A DNA stretch of 64,000 bases from Tengunoibacter tsumagoiensis (GCF_003967535.1 NZ_BIFR01000001.1:5083001-5147000), one strand, 5' to 3'. Positions 30,398-39,490 are shown, counted from the stretch's first letter. Translations and numbers: made by a program. The notes: generated by a model from the letters alone, not told the origin.

Positions 30398-33019
30398 GTG
30401 TCAGACAACCTCAACCTCGCAATCAATGTCGCCGCCGTGGACATGGCCAGCAACGTCGTCAAAAATATTGGCGGCGCGTTGGCATCGCTCGGCAGCGGAA
30501 ATGTCACCGCAGCAGCATCGGCTGCCGGTGCGGTCCTGCTTGGTGTTGGCGCGGCTGCGGTTGGCGTTGGTGTTCAGGCGACGAAGATGGCTGGCGACTT
30601 CCAGGAAGGACTCACATCTCTTGTGACTGGCGCGGGCGAAGCTCAGGCGAACCTCAAGGCAGTCGGCGATGGCATCCTGGATCTCTCTGTGAAGACAGCG
30701 ACGAGCACGAAGCAGCTCACGGACGGCATGTATCTCATTGAAAGCAGTGGTATCCATGGTGCCGATGGACTCAAAGTGCTCCAGGCGGCAGCTGAGGGGG
30801 CGAAGGTTGGATCTGCGGATCTCGGTGTCACGGCTAACGCAGTCACCACGATTCTCACTGATTACCACCTGCCAGCCACCGAGGCCGCGTCAGCAACGAA
30901 TGCATTGATCACCACAGTTGCCTCGGGAAAAACACATCTCCAGGATCTCGCGTCTTCAATGGGTTCAGTGCTCCCTCTGGCCTCTTCGCTCGGTATCTCA
31001 TTTCCGCAGGTTGGCGGGGCCATCGCGACGATGACCAACGCTGGCATGGGAGCGCAGCAAGCGTCGCAGAACCTCGCGAATACGATCCGCAGCCTGGCCG
31101 CGCCCAACGCTGCCGCTGAGAAAAGCATGAAAGCCGTTGGTCTGTCGGCACAGGATCTCAAAGACACATTGCAAAATCAGGGCCTATCCGCAGCACTGCA
31201 AATGGTCGAGGATCACGTCGGCTCAAAGTTTCCAGCAGGGAGCGTCGAGGCGGTGAATGCCTTTAAACACATTGTCGGTGGTGCCACTGGATACAATGTG
31301 GCGCTGATGCTCGGTGGGCAAAACATGAAGACCTTTGAGGGCAATGTCGACTCGATTGGCAAGGCGATGAAGAGCGGCGGCGATTCGGTGCAGGGCTGGA
31401 GCCTGGTACAAAAAGACTTCAATTTCCAGGTCGGCCAGGCACAGCAGGCTCTCAATGCGCTGCTCATTAAAGTTGGGTCCGCATTGCTACCGGTGCTTTC
31501 TCAGCTCATGGCGCAGGTCACACCGCTCATCTCTCAATTTTCAGAGTGGGCGACGCAGCATCATGTCCTCGAGGCCGTCGCGTCCGCACTCACTGCGACC
31601 ATCTCAGTGCTGTCGCAGGTTATTGTCACCGTGGCCAGGGATATAGCATCGCTTGTCTCTGCCATTGTGCAGATCGTTGCCTTTTTCCAGCATAGCCAGG
31701 TCGCCACCGACGCATTGCTCGCCGCGCTCGCAGGTCTGGCCGCTGGACTTGCGATTTATCTAGCGACGTTGCTTCCAGCGCTGATAGCCTCATTTTGGAC
31801 ATGGGCGGTCGCAGCTGGCGCGGCTGCCGTGGCAACATTGGCCGCCATCTGGCCATTCGTTGCGATCGGCGCAGCGGTGGCACTCGTCGTTTTCGCGATA
31901 ATCATGGCAGTGCAGCACTGGGGGGACATCATCAAATGGTTGCAGACTGTGTGGGCGGCGTTCTCAGCGTGGTTCCAAGATGCAATGCATGCAGTGGGCG
32001 CATTTTTCATCAACATCTGGCATGGCATTCAGCAAGCCATGCAGGCGGCGTGGAATTTTATCGTGAACGCCGCGAAGATCGCCGTAGCGGTGTTGCTCAT
32101 CGTCTTGTTTGGCCCGATCCTGGCCATCGCGGCGCTCTTTGTCTGGCTCTACCAGCACAACATCTATTTCCAGATGCTCTGTGATGCCATCGTCGCCGCC
32201 GTCAAAATAGCGATAGCCTGGCTGATGTCAGCATGGCAAAGTGCCGTCGATTGGATCGTCGCCGCCTGGACGTTTTTGTCCGATGCGACGACTCGTGGAT
32301 GGGCAACGATCACAACGGCCATCATGGTTGCAGTGCAGATCGTGTGGTCCTGGCTCGTCGCGATCTGGACGACGATATCATCGTGGATCTCCGACAAGTG
32401 GAATAGCTTCGCAGATCTGGCGAAGACTGCCTGGTCCGCAGTGGCCTCGGTTTTCTCGGCGATCTGGACGACGTACCTGTCCAAACCACTCGGCGACCTA
32501 TGGACTTCCATAAGCACCTGGTTCTCTTCGCTGGCAACATCCGCGACAACCTGGGGAACCAACCTGATCCAGGGCTTCATCAACGGCATCAAAAACATGG
32601 CCAGCAACGTCGGCCAGGCTGCCTCTGACATCGCCGGCAAGGTTGCCTCATTTCTCGGATTCCATTCGCCCGCGAAGGAGGGCCCTGGATCTGAGCTGAT
32701 GACGTGGGGCCCAGGCTTGATCAGTGGCTTCAGCGAAAGCGTCAAGAGCGCACTGCCAATCCTCGACGCCACCATGCAGGTCACAGCGCAACACGTCGCA
32801 GTGCTCGGCCAGCCTGGCGCGTCCGGTGTGACGACGTCGGGTGGCACTGCGGCATTGAGTGGCGGCGGTAGCGGTACCGTGATCAACATCACGGTCAATG
32901 CGCCAGCTAGGACACGCAACGAGGCCAATGAGATCGCTGATATGGTGCTGGATAAGCTGAGCCGTGAGCTGAGACGCAGCGGTAATCTGGTGACCGTGAC
33001 CAGCGGCGGAAGGAGCTGA
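30398..33019 (+). CDS. Tape measure protein (873 aa)
   Basis: GTG start. The longest gene, with a TP901-type N-terminal region (GDFQEGLTSLVTGAGEAQANL, GMYLIESSGIHGADGLKVLQ, DLASSMGSVLPLASSLG), several hydrophobic helices in the middle (residues 445-520 and 570-600), Trp-rich repeats (WTFLSDATTRGW; WTTISSWISDKW) and the GFHSPAKEGPG motif near residue 756, all usual in siphovirus tape measures. It sets tail length and enters the membrane at injection. Confidence 0.9.
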   Translation: MSDNLNLAINVAAVDMASNVVKNIGGALASLGSGNVTAAASAAGAVLLGVGAAAVGVGVQATKMAGDFQEGLTSLVTGAGEAQANLKAVGDGILDLSVKTATSTKQLTDGMYLIESSGIHGADGLKVLQAAAEGAKVGSADLGVTANAVTTILTDYHLPATEAASATNALITTVASGKTHLQDLASSMGSVLPLASSLGISFPQVGGAIATMTNAGMGAQQASQNLANTIRSLAAPNAAAEKSMKAVGLSAQDLKDTLQNQGLSAALQMVEDHVGSKFPAGSVEAVNAFKHIVGGATGYNVALMLGGQNMKTFEGNVDSIGKAMKSGGDSVQGWSLVQKDFNFQVGQAQQALNALLIKVGSALLPVLSQLMAQVTPLISQFSEWATQHHVLEAVASALTATISVLSQVIVTVARDIASLVSAIVQIVAFFQHSQVATDALLAALAGLAAGLAIYLATLLPALIASFWTWAVAAGAAAVATLAAIWPFVAIGAAVALVVFAIIMAVQHWGDIIKWLQTVWAAFSAWFQDAMHAVGAFFINIWHGIQQAMQAAWNFIVNAAKIAVAVLLIVLFGPILAIAALFVWLYQHNIYFQMLCDAIVAAVKIAIAWLMSAWQSAVDWIVAAWTFLSDATTRGWATITTAIMVAVQIVWSWLVAIWTTISSWISDKWNSFADLAKTAWSAVASVFSAIWTTYLSKPLGDLWTSISTWFSSLATSATTWGTNLIQGFINGIKNMASNVGQAASDIAGKVASFLGFHSPAKEGPGSELMTWGPGLISGFSESVKSALPILDATMQVTAQHVAVLGQPGASGVTTSGGTAALSGGGSGTVINITVNAPARTRNEANEIADMVLDKLSRELRRSGNLVTVTSGGRS

Positions 33020-33022
33020 GCT

Positions 33023-35128
33023 TTGTTTACTGTGATAAATGGCTTCGACTACACCGACTACATCGAATTTCCATCGATTTCGATCCACAGCGCGATCAGC
33101 GATCCGCAGCCACGCGCCGGCCTCGAAGTCACTGATATCGGCTCGCAGTTCAGCTTCAGCATCGGTCAGGAAGTCATCATCTTCGACGAGAACGCGACAC
33201 CGACCTATACGTCCAGTGGCCGCGCAGTGCCAACGACGCCATCGCATAATGTGCTGATCGGCATGCCCAATGTGAGCCCATGGACCGCTGCTGGCGCGTT
33301 GAGTTCATTGATCACGGTGGCCGTCAATCCGACGATGACATTCAACAATTCGGCGCTCGGCAGTGGCTCCTACGGCCAGATTTGCCCGGCTGGCCACGTT
33401 CGGCCAGGCCAGCAGTACATGTTTTCGATGTACATGCTCATGACCACGCCGCTCGTCAACGCCAACGCATTCCTCCAGCTCGACTTTATCGATGCTAGCG
33501 GTAACGTCATCGGTGGGGCAACGACCACGACTATAGCAGCGCTTGGCAACAATCAGCAGCAGCAAATCACGGTCGTCGGCACCGCACCAGCGACCGCAAC
33601 GGCACTCAAGGCCAGCTTTGGGGGGACTACGACGGTCGGCGGGTCCAATAGCGGCGTCGTGGTCTTTGGATCTCCGCAGGCTGAGCCGATGTGGTTTACC
33701 TCGCTTGCTCGTGGTGTGACCTACCCAACCGCCGACAACAACATTGCGCAGGTCGGCAGTGCGCAGATGCCCGACGGCACGTTCTCGAGGCAGTGCCGCG
33801 TCTTCGCGGGCACGATCGACGACTACGTGATCACCTACGACGGCCCGAATCGGATATGGCAACTCAGCATCGCCGGGCCAGGCGCGTTGCTTGAAAACGG
33901 TTTGATCAATGCGATTTACACTGGCCAATACGACGACCAGATCATCACATCGGTCGTGAGCAATAACTTCGCTGGCCAGATCAGCCTGGCCGCGCCGAAT
34001 AATTCGTCGGCTGCGCCAGTGCAGCGCGGTGCATACATCGATTCGGTGAGCTACTCCGACAATACACTGCGCGAGATCCTTAATGGCCTGGTGGATCAAA
34101 GCGGCTTTGTGTATTACATAGATTATTACTATGCGATCCGCTATAACACCGCGTTCTACACGGCGGCACTGTTCGCATTGACGAGCGAGACACCGGACAA
34201 TGCCTCGCTGTTCAACTACTACGACTTTTCTCTGGAGTCCGACGGCACCCAACTAAAACGTCGCGTCAAGGTGACGGGCGGCAAGTTCATCGCACCGGCA
34301 ATCTCCGATACATTCAGTGGCAACGGATCAACAAAGGTCTTTGCACTGTCGCAGTCGCCGTTCAATGTTCAATCGGTGACGGTTGGCGGATCGGCGCAAA
34401 CTACTGGCGTCGCAGGCCGCGATACGCTCGGCAGTGGTGGCATTGTAGCGCTCATCGACAAAGCCAATAAGACGCTGACGTTCCAGAGCGCTCCGGGCAG
34501 CGGCACCAACAACGTCATCTGCACTTATACGTACGAAGCACCCGTCGCGACGCAGAGCGTCAGTGGTTCCAGGCCTGCTGTGGCACCAGGGTATGCGGTG
34601 CCGAATTATGATAGCAAAGTCAACGATACTAACTTGATTACACTGGTGTCGGCGACCACGCGCGGATTGGCTGAGCTGACGAAGTATAGCCAGCCGCGCA
34701 CCATCATCAAGCTGAAAAGCGACCACTTCGCCCCAGCTGGTAGCATCATTTACCTCACTCATATGCTGAGCGGTATCATCAATCAGCCATATACGGTGCA
34801 ATCGATCGATGCCAGCTATCTCGGCAATGGCATTAACGAATACGCCTACCAGCTCGGTGCCTACCAGCCAGGACTCATCGATCACATCCGCAACGCAAAC
34901 AAAGCGCTCAACCGCAGTACCACGACGCTCAACATCACCACTCCACAGCAGATCGATGTCGTCGCGTCGGAAATTATCGCCTGGCGCGACGCAATCTCGG
35001 CCACGGTGCAGACGGCCTATGCGACATCAGTGTACGGGACCGGCCACTATGGTTCCTGCGCATACGGTGGCGCGACCGGTCTCTATGGATCGACGGCACA
35101 ATACGGGAGATCAACGATCTATGGCTAA
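33023..35128 (+). CDS. Tail tip protein (distal tail or hub), 701 aa
   Basis: TTG start right after the tape measure stop. Contains a carbohydrate-binding-like beta sandwich (residues 85-240, WTAAGALSSLITVAVNPTM to VVVFGSPQAEPMWF), then a hub-like region (SVSYSDNTLREILNGLVDQSG near 350). The end is rich in Gly and Tyr (YGTGHYGSCAYGG). The position fits a tail-tip hub that contacts the cell wall. Confidence 0.65.
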   Translation: MFTVINGFDYTDYIEFPSISIHSAISDPQPRAGLEVTDIGSQFSFSIGQEVIIFDENATPTYTSSGRAVPTTPSHNVLIGMPNVSPWTAAGALSSLITVAVNPTMTFNNSALGSGSYGQICPAGHVRPGQQYMFSMYMLMTTPLVNANAFLQLDFIDASGNVIGGATTTTIAALGNNQQQQITVVGTAPATATALKASFGGTTTVGGSNSGVVVFGSPQAEPMWFTSLARGVTYPTADNNIAQVGSAQMPDGTFSRQCRVFAGTIDDYVITYDGPNRIWQLSIAGPGALLENGLINAIYTGQYDDQIITSVVSNNFAGQISLAAPNNSSAAPVQRGAYIDSVSYSDNTLREILNGLVDQSGFVYYIDYYYAIRYNTAFYTAALFALTSETPDNASLFNYYDFSLESDGTQLKRRVKVTGGKFIAPAISDTFSGNGSTKVFALSQSPFNVQSVTVGGSAQTTGVAGRDTLGSGGIVALIDKANKTLTFQSAPGSGTNNVICTYTYEAPVATQSVSGSRPAVAPGYAVPNYDSKVNDTNLITLVSATTRGLAELTKYSQPRTIIKLKSDHFAPAGSIIYLTHMLSGIINQPYTVQSIDASYLGNGINEYAYQLGAYQPGLIDHIRNANKALNRSTTTLNITTPQQIDVVASEIIAWRDAISATVQTAYATSVYGTGHYGSCAYGGATGLYGSTAQYGRSTIYG

Positions 35129-35684
35129 TATCATCGACAATATTCGCAGTTGCATTGTGCGCATCGTCGCACCAGGCGACACCTTGCGCTTCAGTGGCCT
35201 GGTGCGTGTCCGCGAACTACCGCGAGACTGCGATCTCACGGACTTTATGGAGTGGTGGCCGAGACTAGCAGCGAATGAGCGAGATCGCTACACGGTCTAC
35301 GAACACAAGAATGTGCTGACCAGCGCTGGCCGCGCTCAATTGCTGACCTACATTGGCAGCTCGACGGCCACCACGCTCGGCTTTGCTCAATTCTTCGCGG
35401 TCGGGACTTTTCCGATCAACGCAGTGAGTCCAGGTGACACCTCGGTGCAAACAGAGATCTTCAGAGCTGTGCCTGGCTCGCAGACGATCACAGGAACCCA
35501 GATCGATATCTCAACATACTTCGGCCCGTCGCAGGCCAATGGCACCTACACTAATGCCGGCCTCTACGGCATCAATGCAACATCGACGATCGGCAGTGGT
35601 ACCCTCATGACCCACACGCTCTACGCATATACCAAGCCCAACGGCACGCCGATCACCAACGATTATCTGATCTCGCTTCAATAA
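35121..35684 (+). CDS. Tail fibre-like protein (187 aa)
   Basis: Starts inside the end of the previous gene (8-base overlap). Beta-rich with GRAQLLTYIGSST, TYTNAGLYGINATS and MTHTLYAYTKPNG, the pattern of short tail fibre or receptor-binding proteins of phages of Gram-positive-like hosts. Confidence 0.65.
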   Translation: MANIIDNIRSCIVRIVAPGDTLRFSGLVRVRELPRDCDLTDFMEWWPRLAANERDRYTVYEHKNVLTSAGRAQLLTYIGSSTATTLGFAQFFAVGTFPINAVSPGDTSVQTEIFRAVPGSQTITGTQIDISTYFGPSQANGTYTNAGLYGINATSTIGSGTLMTHTLYAYTKPNGTPITNDYLISLQ

Positions 35685-35699
35685 TGGAGACCACACACC

Positions 35700-36047
35700 A
35701 TGGCACTCAATACCGTCACCACCGGCAACACTGTTCTGGCTGCCGACATCAATCAGCTCGTCAACGTGCTTCAGCGACCATCAGGATCGACCGAGACCGG
35801 AAAATACTTTCTGATCGGCAGTTCATATGCGTCCGGGGCCAATGCCAGCAATTACATTCCAAGTCTCTCGAGGACATCGACGCCAGTCTCCATCACTATT
35901 GATGAGGCGGATATGGGCCACGTTGCGGGCGGATGCAATACCGCCGTTGCTGGCCACCTTACGGCCAATGGATTCCAGGTAAATACGAGCGGCACTGGCG
36001 CGTCGCTCTCCTGGTCGGTCGGTGGCAACTACACCATCCAATATTAG
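35700..36047 (+). CDS. Small tail fibre/appendage protein (115 aa)
   Basis: Begins with NTVTTGNTVLAADINQLVNVL, a sequence type that often starts phage tail appendage proteins, followed by a beta domain (SITIDEADMGHVAGG). Probably part of the tail tip. Confidence 0.6.
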   Translation: MALNTVTTGNTVLAADINQLVNVLQRPSGSTETGKYFLIGSSYASGANASNYIPSLSRTSTPVSITIDEADMGHVAGGCNTAVAGHLTANGFQVNTSGTGASLSWSVGGNYTIQY

Positions 36048-36065
36048 ATTAGAGAGAGGTACATC

Positions 36066-36500
36066 ATGGGACTCCACGCCATCCACGATGACGGCTCCAT
36101 CCACTGGCGCTGTCATCACAAGGCCTGCAAACCGCTCCAGGCGCACGTCAGCCACGACGATATTTACTTCGTCAACCACGATCTCGTTGCGCTACCACCA
36201 TGCAGCTGCGGATCGCGGATGTTCGTCCGCGTCGCATTCACACCCGAGGAGCTCGCCGCGACCAACGCCATCCAGTACGGCATGGTGCCCGAAGAAATGA
36301 CCTTGCCTCATGCGCTAACCGGCGAGCCTATACCAGTGATGATTCCTGCGCTGCGGCCAATCGGCGCAAATCCGTTTTTTGCGAGGCACCAGGAATTCGC
36401 GAAGCACCTGGAAGCGCATGGCAAACGTTACATCGCGCCGAAGAGCAGCGCTGACGAGAAGGAGAAGGAGATGGACGATGACTCCACAGCAGAATCATAG
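36066..36500 (+). CDS. Zinc-binding phage protein (144 aa)
   Basis: CHHKAC near residue 17 and CSCG near 47 form a zinc-ribbon-like set within the first 60 residues; the rest is helical with a charged Lys/Glu end. Often such proteins follow tail genes in actinobacterial and Chloroflexota phages. The function is unknown. Confidence 0.6.
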   Translation: MGLHAIHDDGSIHWRCHHKACKPLQAHVSHDDIYFVNHDLVALPPCSCGSRMFVRVAFTPEELAATNAIQYGMVPEEMTLPHALTGEPIPVMIPALRPIGANPFFARHQEFAKHLEAHGKRYIAPKSSADEKEKEMDDDSTAES

Positions 36501-36825
36501 CCCGGTTGATGCCTGGCGCGGAGAAATGTCGGGGAATATCAAAGAGGTGCAGGTCTCATTGCAGCAGCTGCTCATCGAAGTGCGACAGAGGCCAACGCGG
36601 GCTGAGGTTGAAGCGATGATTTCGACGAAGGTCAGCACCGAGCTATTCAACGCCACTATCGGGGAGATCCGGGGTGATATCAACGATTTACGCAAAAAGC
36701 CGGCGGAAGCGCAGGCCTGGACGGGGACGGCCATGACGGTCGGTGGCTGTCTGGTTGGTGCCGCTGGCCTGGCAATCAGCACTATCATCGGGGTGATCAC
36801 GCTGATTGCACCGCACTGGCACTAA
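36478..36825 (+). CDS. Holin candidate 1, XhlA-like (115 aa)
   Basis: Overlaps the previous gene; the ATG at 36478 is preferred because the earlier frame is out-of-frame coding. The helical N-terminal part (AEVEAMISTKVSTELFNATIGEIRGDI) ends in one transmembrane span (TVGGCLVGAAGLAISTIIGVI), the build of hemolysin XhlA-type holin partners. Lies before the lysis region. Confidence 0.6.
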   Translation: MTPQQNHSPVDAWRGEMSGNIKEVQVSLQQLLIEVRQRPTRAEVEAMISTKVSTELFNATIGEIRGDINDLRKKPAEAQAWTGTAMTVGGCLVGAAGLAISTIIGVITLIAPHWH

Positions 36826-36826
36826 G

Positions 36827-36872
36827 AAAGCTCTGGCTGCACAACGCAGACCAGGGCTTTCGTTGATTTTAT
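36827..36872 (+). terminator. Late-operon terminator
   Basis: AAAGCTCTGG pairs with CCAGGGCTTT (one G-T pair), followed by a T-rich stretch. Marks the end of the tail operon. Confidence 0.65.
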
Positions 36873-36983
36873 TGCTCTTGCGCTGTGGGCCAGGCAATGC
36901 GATAAAGCGATGCATTGCTGCGTGGCACCTTTGTTCGGATAACGATAAAGCCGGACTGTTCTATGACTTCCGTGAACAATATT

Positions 36984-37013
36984 GGTCAGGCTGTCCAAGA
37001 GAGCAGCCTGGCC
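36984..37013 (-). terminator. Terminator of the Csx15-like gene
   Basis: GGTCAGGCTG pairs with CAGCCTGGCC (one G-T pair) just after the stop of the minus-strand gene. Confidence 0.6.
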
Positions 37014-37020
37014 AAAGGGC

Positions 37021-37614
37021 TTAGTTGATTTTTTTCGGGCGCTCTTGTTCGAGCTGCGCTGTTTTTTCCATGTATCCAGCAATATAGCTTTTTTTGTAAT
37101 CGATGGCCGAGAGCTCTCCAGATTTTTTCTCGACCTCGCGCACTTTGTCCTGGCAGAATGATGCAATCTCTTCGCGATCTTTGCTCTCAGAATATTCCGA
37201 GTAGTCTGCGGTCGCATCTTCGCGACCGTCATTGACAGCAGTTTGATAGAGATTTTGCTGCTTGCTGAAAGCTTCCAGGTCAACAGCATCAGCCAACTCA
37301 TATCTCATTGGCGTCGCACCAGGCACAGGACGCAGCGCGACCAGGAATGGCAGACGACCGTGACGACCAGCTATGGCCGCGAGCAGCACAGTCGCAGCTG
37401 GTGCATAGCCTGGCATAATGACATAGAGGTCATTGCGCCACTCGTCGCCGCTCAGCGCAGTACTGTCAACGATCTTGCTGATTTGCGACGCCATGCTGAG
37501 ATCATGGTTGATCTGCACTACCACAGCGCGAATCTCGACGTCTGCGATCGATTGAAATATTTGTTGTTTGGTCTCCGGTGATAAGGGATGAGAGAAATTT
37601 ATAAGAATAGGCAT
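37021..37614 (-). CDS. Csx15-like protein, possible anti-type III CRISPR factor (197 aa)
   Basis: The first 120 residues have the Csx15 pattern as I remember it: INFSHPLS at the N-terminus, an IVD..LSGDEW middle, then PAATVLLAAIAGRHGRLPF and ALRPVPGATPMRYELADA. Csx15 is a CRISPR-associated protein linked to cyclic oligoadenylate signalling in type III systems. About 75 further residues are charged and helical and not part of that core. The gene is alone, on the strand opposite to its neighbours, with its own promoter and terminator, which is typical of a late-acquired phage accessory gene. A role against host type III CRISPR (binding or cutting the messenger) is inference. Confidence 0.6.
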   Translation of the reverse strand: MPILINFSHPLSPETKQQIFQSIADVEIRAVVVQINHDLSMASQISKIVDSTALSGDEWRNDLYVIMPGYAPAATVLLAAIAGRHGRLPFLVALRPVPGATPMRYELADAVDLEAFSKQQNLYQTAVNDGREDATADYSEYSESKDREEIASFCQDKVREVEKKSGELSAIDYKKSYIAGYMEKTAQLEQERPKKIN

Positions 37615-37645
37615 GTGCGCCTCCGTTTATTTTGTATTTTCAATC

Positions 37646-37675
37646 ATTATATTCTATGGCGTGCGCCACGAGCAA
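37646..37675 (-). promoter_or_regulatory. Promoter of the Csx15-like gene
   Basis: On the minus strand TTGCTC (37670-37675), 18 bases, TATAAT (37646-37651), then GGAGG six to seven bases before the ATG at 37614. Confidence 0.55.
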
Positions 37676-37774
37676 TGCAGCGCGCGAATGTCCTATTCCT
37701 GGCGATTGCGCCAGTGTCATTAAGATAATATTAAGATTTTATATGGATACATTGTACAGCTTATTGTGGTATAA

Positions 37775-37902
37775 TGTGGACAAAGTGAACACTTATCCAC
37801 ATTGTTATCAACATTTAATAGCATTATTGCACATTAGAGCACAATAATTATGCATAAATGTTGTATACGATCTGTAAGATCTGTACGATCTATACGATGT
37901 GT
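37775..37902. other. Candidate phage replication origin: DnaA boxes plus 9-bp iterons in AT-rich DNA
   Basis: DnaA-box sequences TTGTCCACA (minus strand, 37775-37783), TTATCCACA (37793-37801, perfect) and TTATCAACA (37805-37813) are followed by four tandem 9-mers (37867-37902: ACGATCTGT, AAGATCTGT, ACGATCTAT, ACGATGTGT). The whole 37615-38006 gap is AT-rich and noncoding, next to a further run of TTGCAA/TGCATT sequences. Confidence 0.6.
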
Positions 37903-38006
37903 ACAATTAGACAATCATTGCAAATGTCTAGTTGTATGCAATGGATTTGCAAGATAATGCATTTGCATTGTATAATCAATGATTATATAGGAGACGACAA
38001 CCTCCA

Positions 38007-38990
38007 ATGTTTATTATTCCGATGCTCGTAGATCAAACTCGCGTATTTATCGCTGGCAATCCAGCACCGCGATGGATTGTCATCCACAAGACCGCTGGAT
38101 TCCAAACAGCCCGCGAATGCGCCAATTACTTTGCGACGACGCCGCTCATGACCTCGTCACATTACATTGTCGGTCTAGATGGCGAGATCGTTCAATGTGT
38201 CGGCGAGGGTGATGGCGCGGCGGCGAATTGCTGCGTCGAGCCTGGTCATGCACCATGGCTGCCAGCCATCAATCTCAATTTGTGCACAATTAGTATCGAG
38301 CACATTGACCCGTCGCCAGACAATTCGACACCGCTCACAGTGGCGCAGAAGTTGGCGAGCTTTGGGCTGATCGCTGATATCTGCCAACGTCACCGCATAC
38401 CAATGCGGCCAGGCGACGCAGGCGGTGGAATCATCGGACACAAGGACATAGCGCCGCAGTCCAGGGCGAGGTGTCCAGGTAATTACCCGTTACAAGAGTT
38501 GTTTTTATACCTAAATCAAAGGGGTGCAAATACAATGGGAGGAATACCAACAGCCTGGCGCGATGATGGCCATACGCTGATCGCGCCGAATGGCATCAGC
38601 ATTACGCAAGGATTCCGCGATTGGGTGTTGTCGCATAACTGGAGCAGCGACGACGTCCCGCTCAGCCTGGAGCAACATCGCGATCCGGTGCAGGCCCATG
38701 CGCCCAATTTTGGCGCGGGTCAGATCCAATGCTTTGTCCATAGCCTGTTGTGGTGGACTCCGGCAACCGGCGTCATCCAGGAGTCGCAGCTCGGCGCGGA
38801 GATCTACGCATTGCAATCGCAGCTGGACGCTGCACACACGCAGATCTCATCACTTCAGGCTCAGATCTCGTCGCTTCAGGCGCAGCTCTCAGCACAAGCA
38901 ATCAATCCAAAGGTTGTCGATGCGATCAAGGAGATCCAGGAGATCAACGTGGCAGCAGCAGCAGCGCTCGCCGACCTGGAGGCAAAATGA
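38007..38990 (+). CDS. Endolysin: N-acetylmuramoyl-L-alanine amidase (327 aa)
   Basis: Amidase_2 domain with zinc ligands H27 (WIVIHKTAG), H145 (IIGHKDIAP) and C156 (ARCPGN), and E98 in TISIEHI. The enzyme cuts the amide bond between muramic acid and the stem peptide to lyse the cell. A linker leads to a second domain beginning at M177 (GGIPTAWRDDGHTLIAPNG, a common lysin-attached domain) and a terminal coiled coil (ISSLQAQISSLQAQL). The leader motif and ATG at 38515-38537 lie in frame and would produce residues 177-327 alone. Confidence 0.9.
   Translation: MFIIPMLVDQTRVFIAGNPAPRWIVIHKTAGFQTARECANYFATTPLMTSSHYIVGLDGEIVQCVGEGDGAAANCCVEPGHAPWLPAINLNLCTISIEHIDPSPDNSTPLTVAQKLASFGLIADICQRHRIPMRPGDAGGGIIGHKDIAPQSRARCPGNYPLQELFLYLNQRGANTMGGIPTAWRDDGHTLIAPNGISITQGFRDWVLSHNWSSDDVPLSLEQHRDPVQAHAPNFGAGQIQCFVHSLLWWTPATGVIQESQLGAEIYALQSQLDAAHTQISSLQAQISSLQAQLSAQAINPKVVDAIKEIQEINVAAAAALADLEAK
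38515..38527 (+). promoter_or_regulatory. Phage leader motif inside the amidase gene
   Basis: A perfect copy of ATCAAAGGGGTGC, seven bases before an in-frame ATG (38535). The same bases encode NQRGAN of the amidase, so the motif serves as coding and start signal. Confidence 0.6.
38535..38990 (+). CDS. Internal product of the amidase gene: C-terminal wall-binding and coiled-coil part (151 aa)
   Basis: In-frame internal start with the phage leader motif. The product would hold the non-catalytic domain and the coiled coil, and could assemble with the full-length amidase. Several endolysins of Gram-positive phages make such a second subunit from an internal start. Not shown to be made here. Confidence 0.55.
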   Translation: MGGIPTAWRDDGHTLIAPNGISITQGFRDWVLSHNWSSDDVPLSLEQHRDPVQAHAPNFGAGQIQCFVHSLLWWTPATGVIQESQLGAEIYALQSQLDAAHTQISSLQAQISSLQAQLSAQAINPKVVDAIKEIQEINVAAAAALADLEAK

Positions 38991-39373
38991 CGACCATCCC
39001 TACTCTCCCTGATTCGGTGCTTTTGCTCCTGCCTCTGCTTGTTACGGTCATAGCTGGATGGCTCAGCCAGGACACTCTGGCCCCATGGATCAACGCGCTC
39101 ATCAGCGCCGTTGTCATGATTGCCTGTGCTGCATTGGCTGCAATGTTTACAGATCGCCTGGTCGGGGATCTATCCATAGATTTTATGCTCATCGTCGCGT
39201 ATTGCTACGCTCTGATCAAGTGTGGCGTTCTGGCACCGCTCTATAGATTTCTCCTCGCCAGGCCATCGCCCATTGCTCCGATATTGCCTGCCTCAAAGGT
39301 CCCCACTGTCACCGACGCGAACAAGATCGCAACCGCCGACACCGCGCCAATGAAGCCGATAAGCGGACCGTAG
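38987..39373 (+). CDS. Holin candidate 2 (128 aa)
   Basis: ATGA overlap with the amidase stop. Three hydrophobic spans (residues 8-26, 32-53, 62-85) and a polar C-terminus, the usual shape of class I/II holins. Directly coupled to the endolysin, so it is the stronger holin candidate of the two. Confidence 0.7.
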   Translation: MTTIPTLPDSVLLLLPLLVTVIAGWLSQDTLAPWINALISAVVMIACAALAAMFTDRLVGDLSIDFMLIVAYCYALIKCGVLAPLYRFLLARPSPIAPILPASKVPTVTDANKIATADTAPMKPISGP

Positions 39374-39408
39374 CTTACCTCGCACAGCTCGTCGCCGCTT
39401 TTTTTATG

Positions 39409-39437
39409 AGGCCTGGAGAGATCCAGGTCTCTCTTTG
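39409..39437 (+). terminator. Terminator of the lysis operon
   Basis: AGGCCTGGA pairs with TCCAGGTCT (one G-T pair), followed by CTCTTTG. Confidence 0.5.
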
Positions 39438-39455
39438 TGCATTGGTACTCGAGGA

Positions 39456-39484
39456 TTGACGGCGATCAATGAGGATGCTACTAT
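39456..39484 (+). promoter_or_regulatory. Sigma70-type promoter in the gap after the lysis genes
   Basis: TTGACG (39456-39461), exactly 17 bases, TACTAT (39479-39484). The only downstream element on this strand is the hairpin at 39543-39589, so it may drive a small RNA. Confidence 0.55.
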
Positions 39485-39490
39485 GATGAA

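Noticed and set aside
37632..37847. Plus-strand ORF of 71 codons in the AT-rich gap
   Set aside because: No ribosome site, odd composition, and it overlaps the DnaA boxes.
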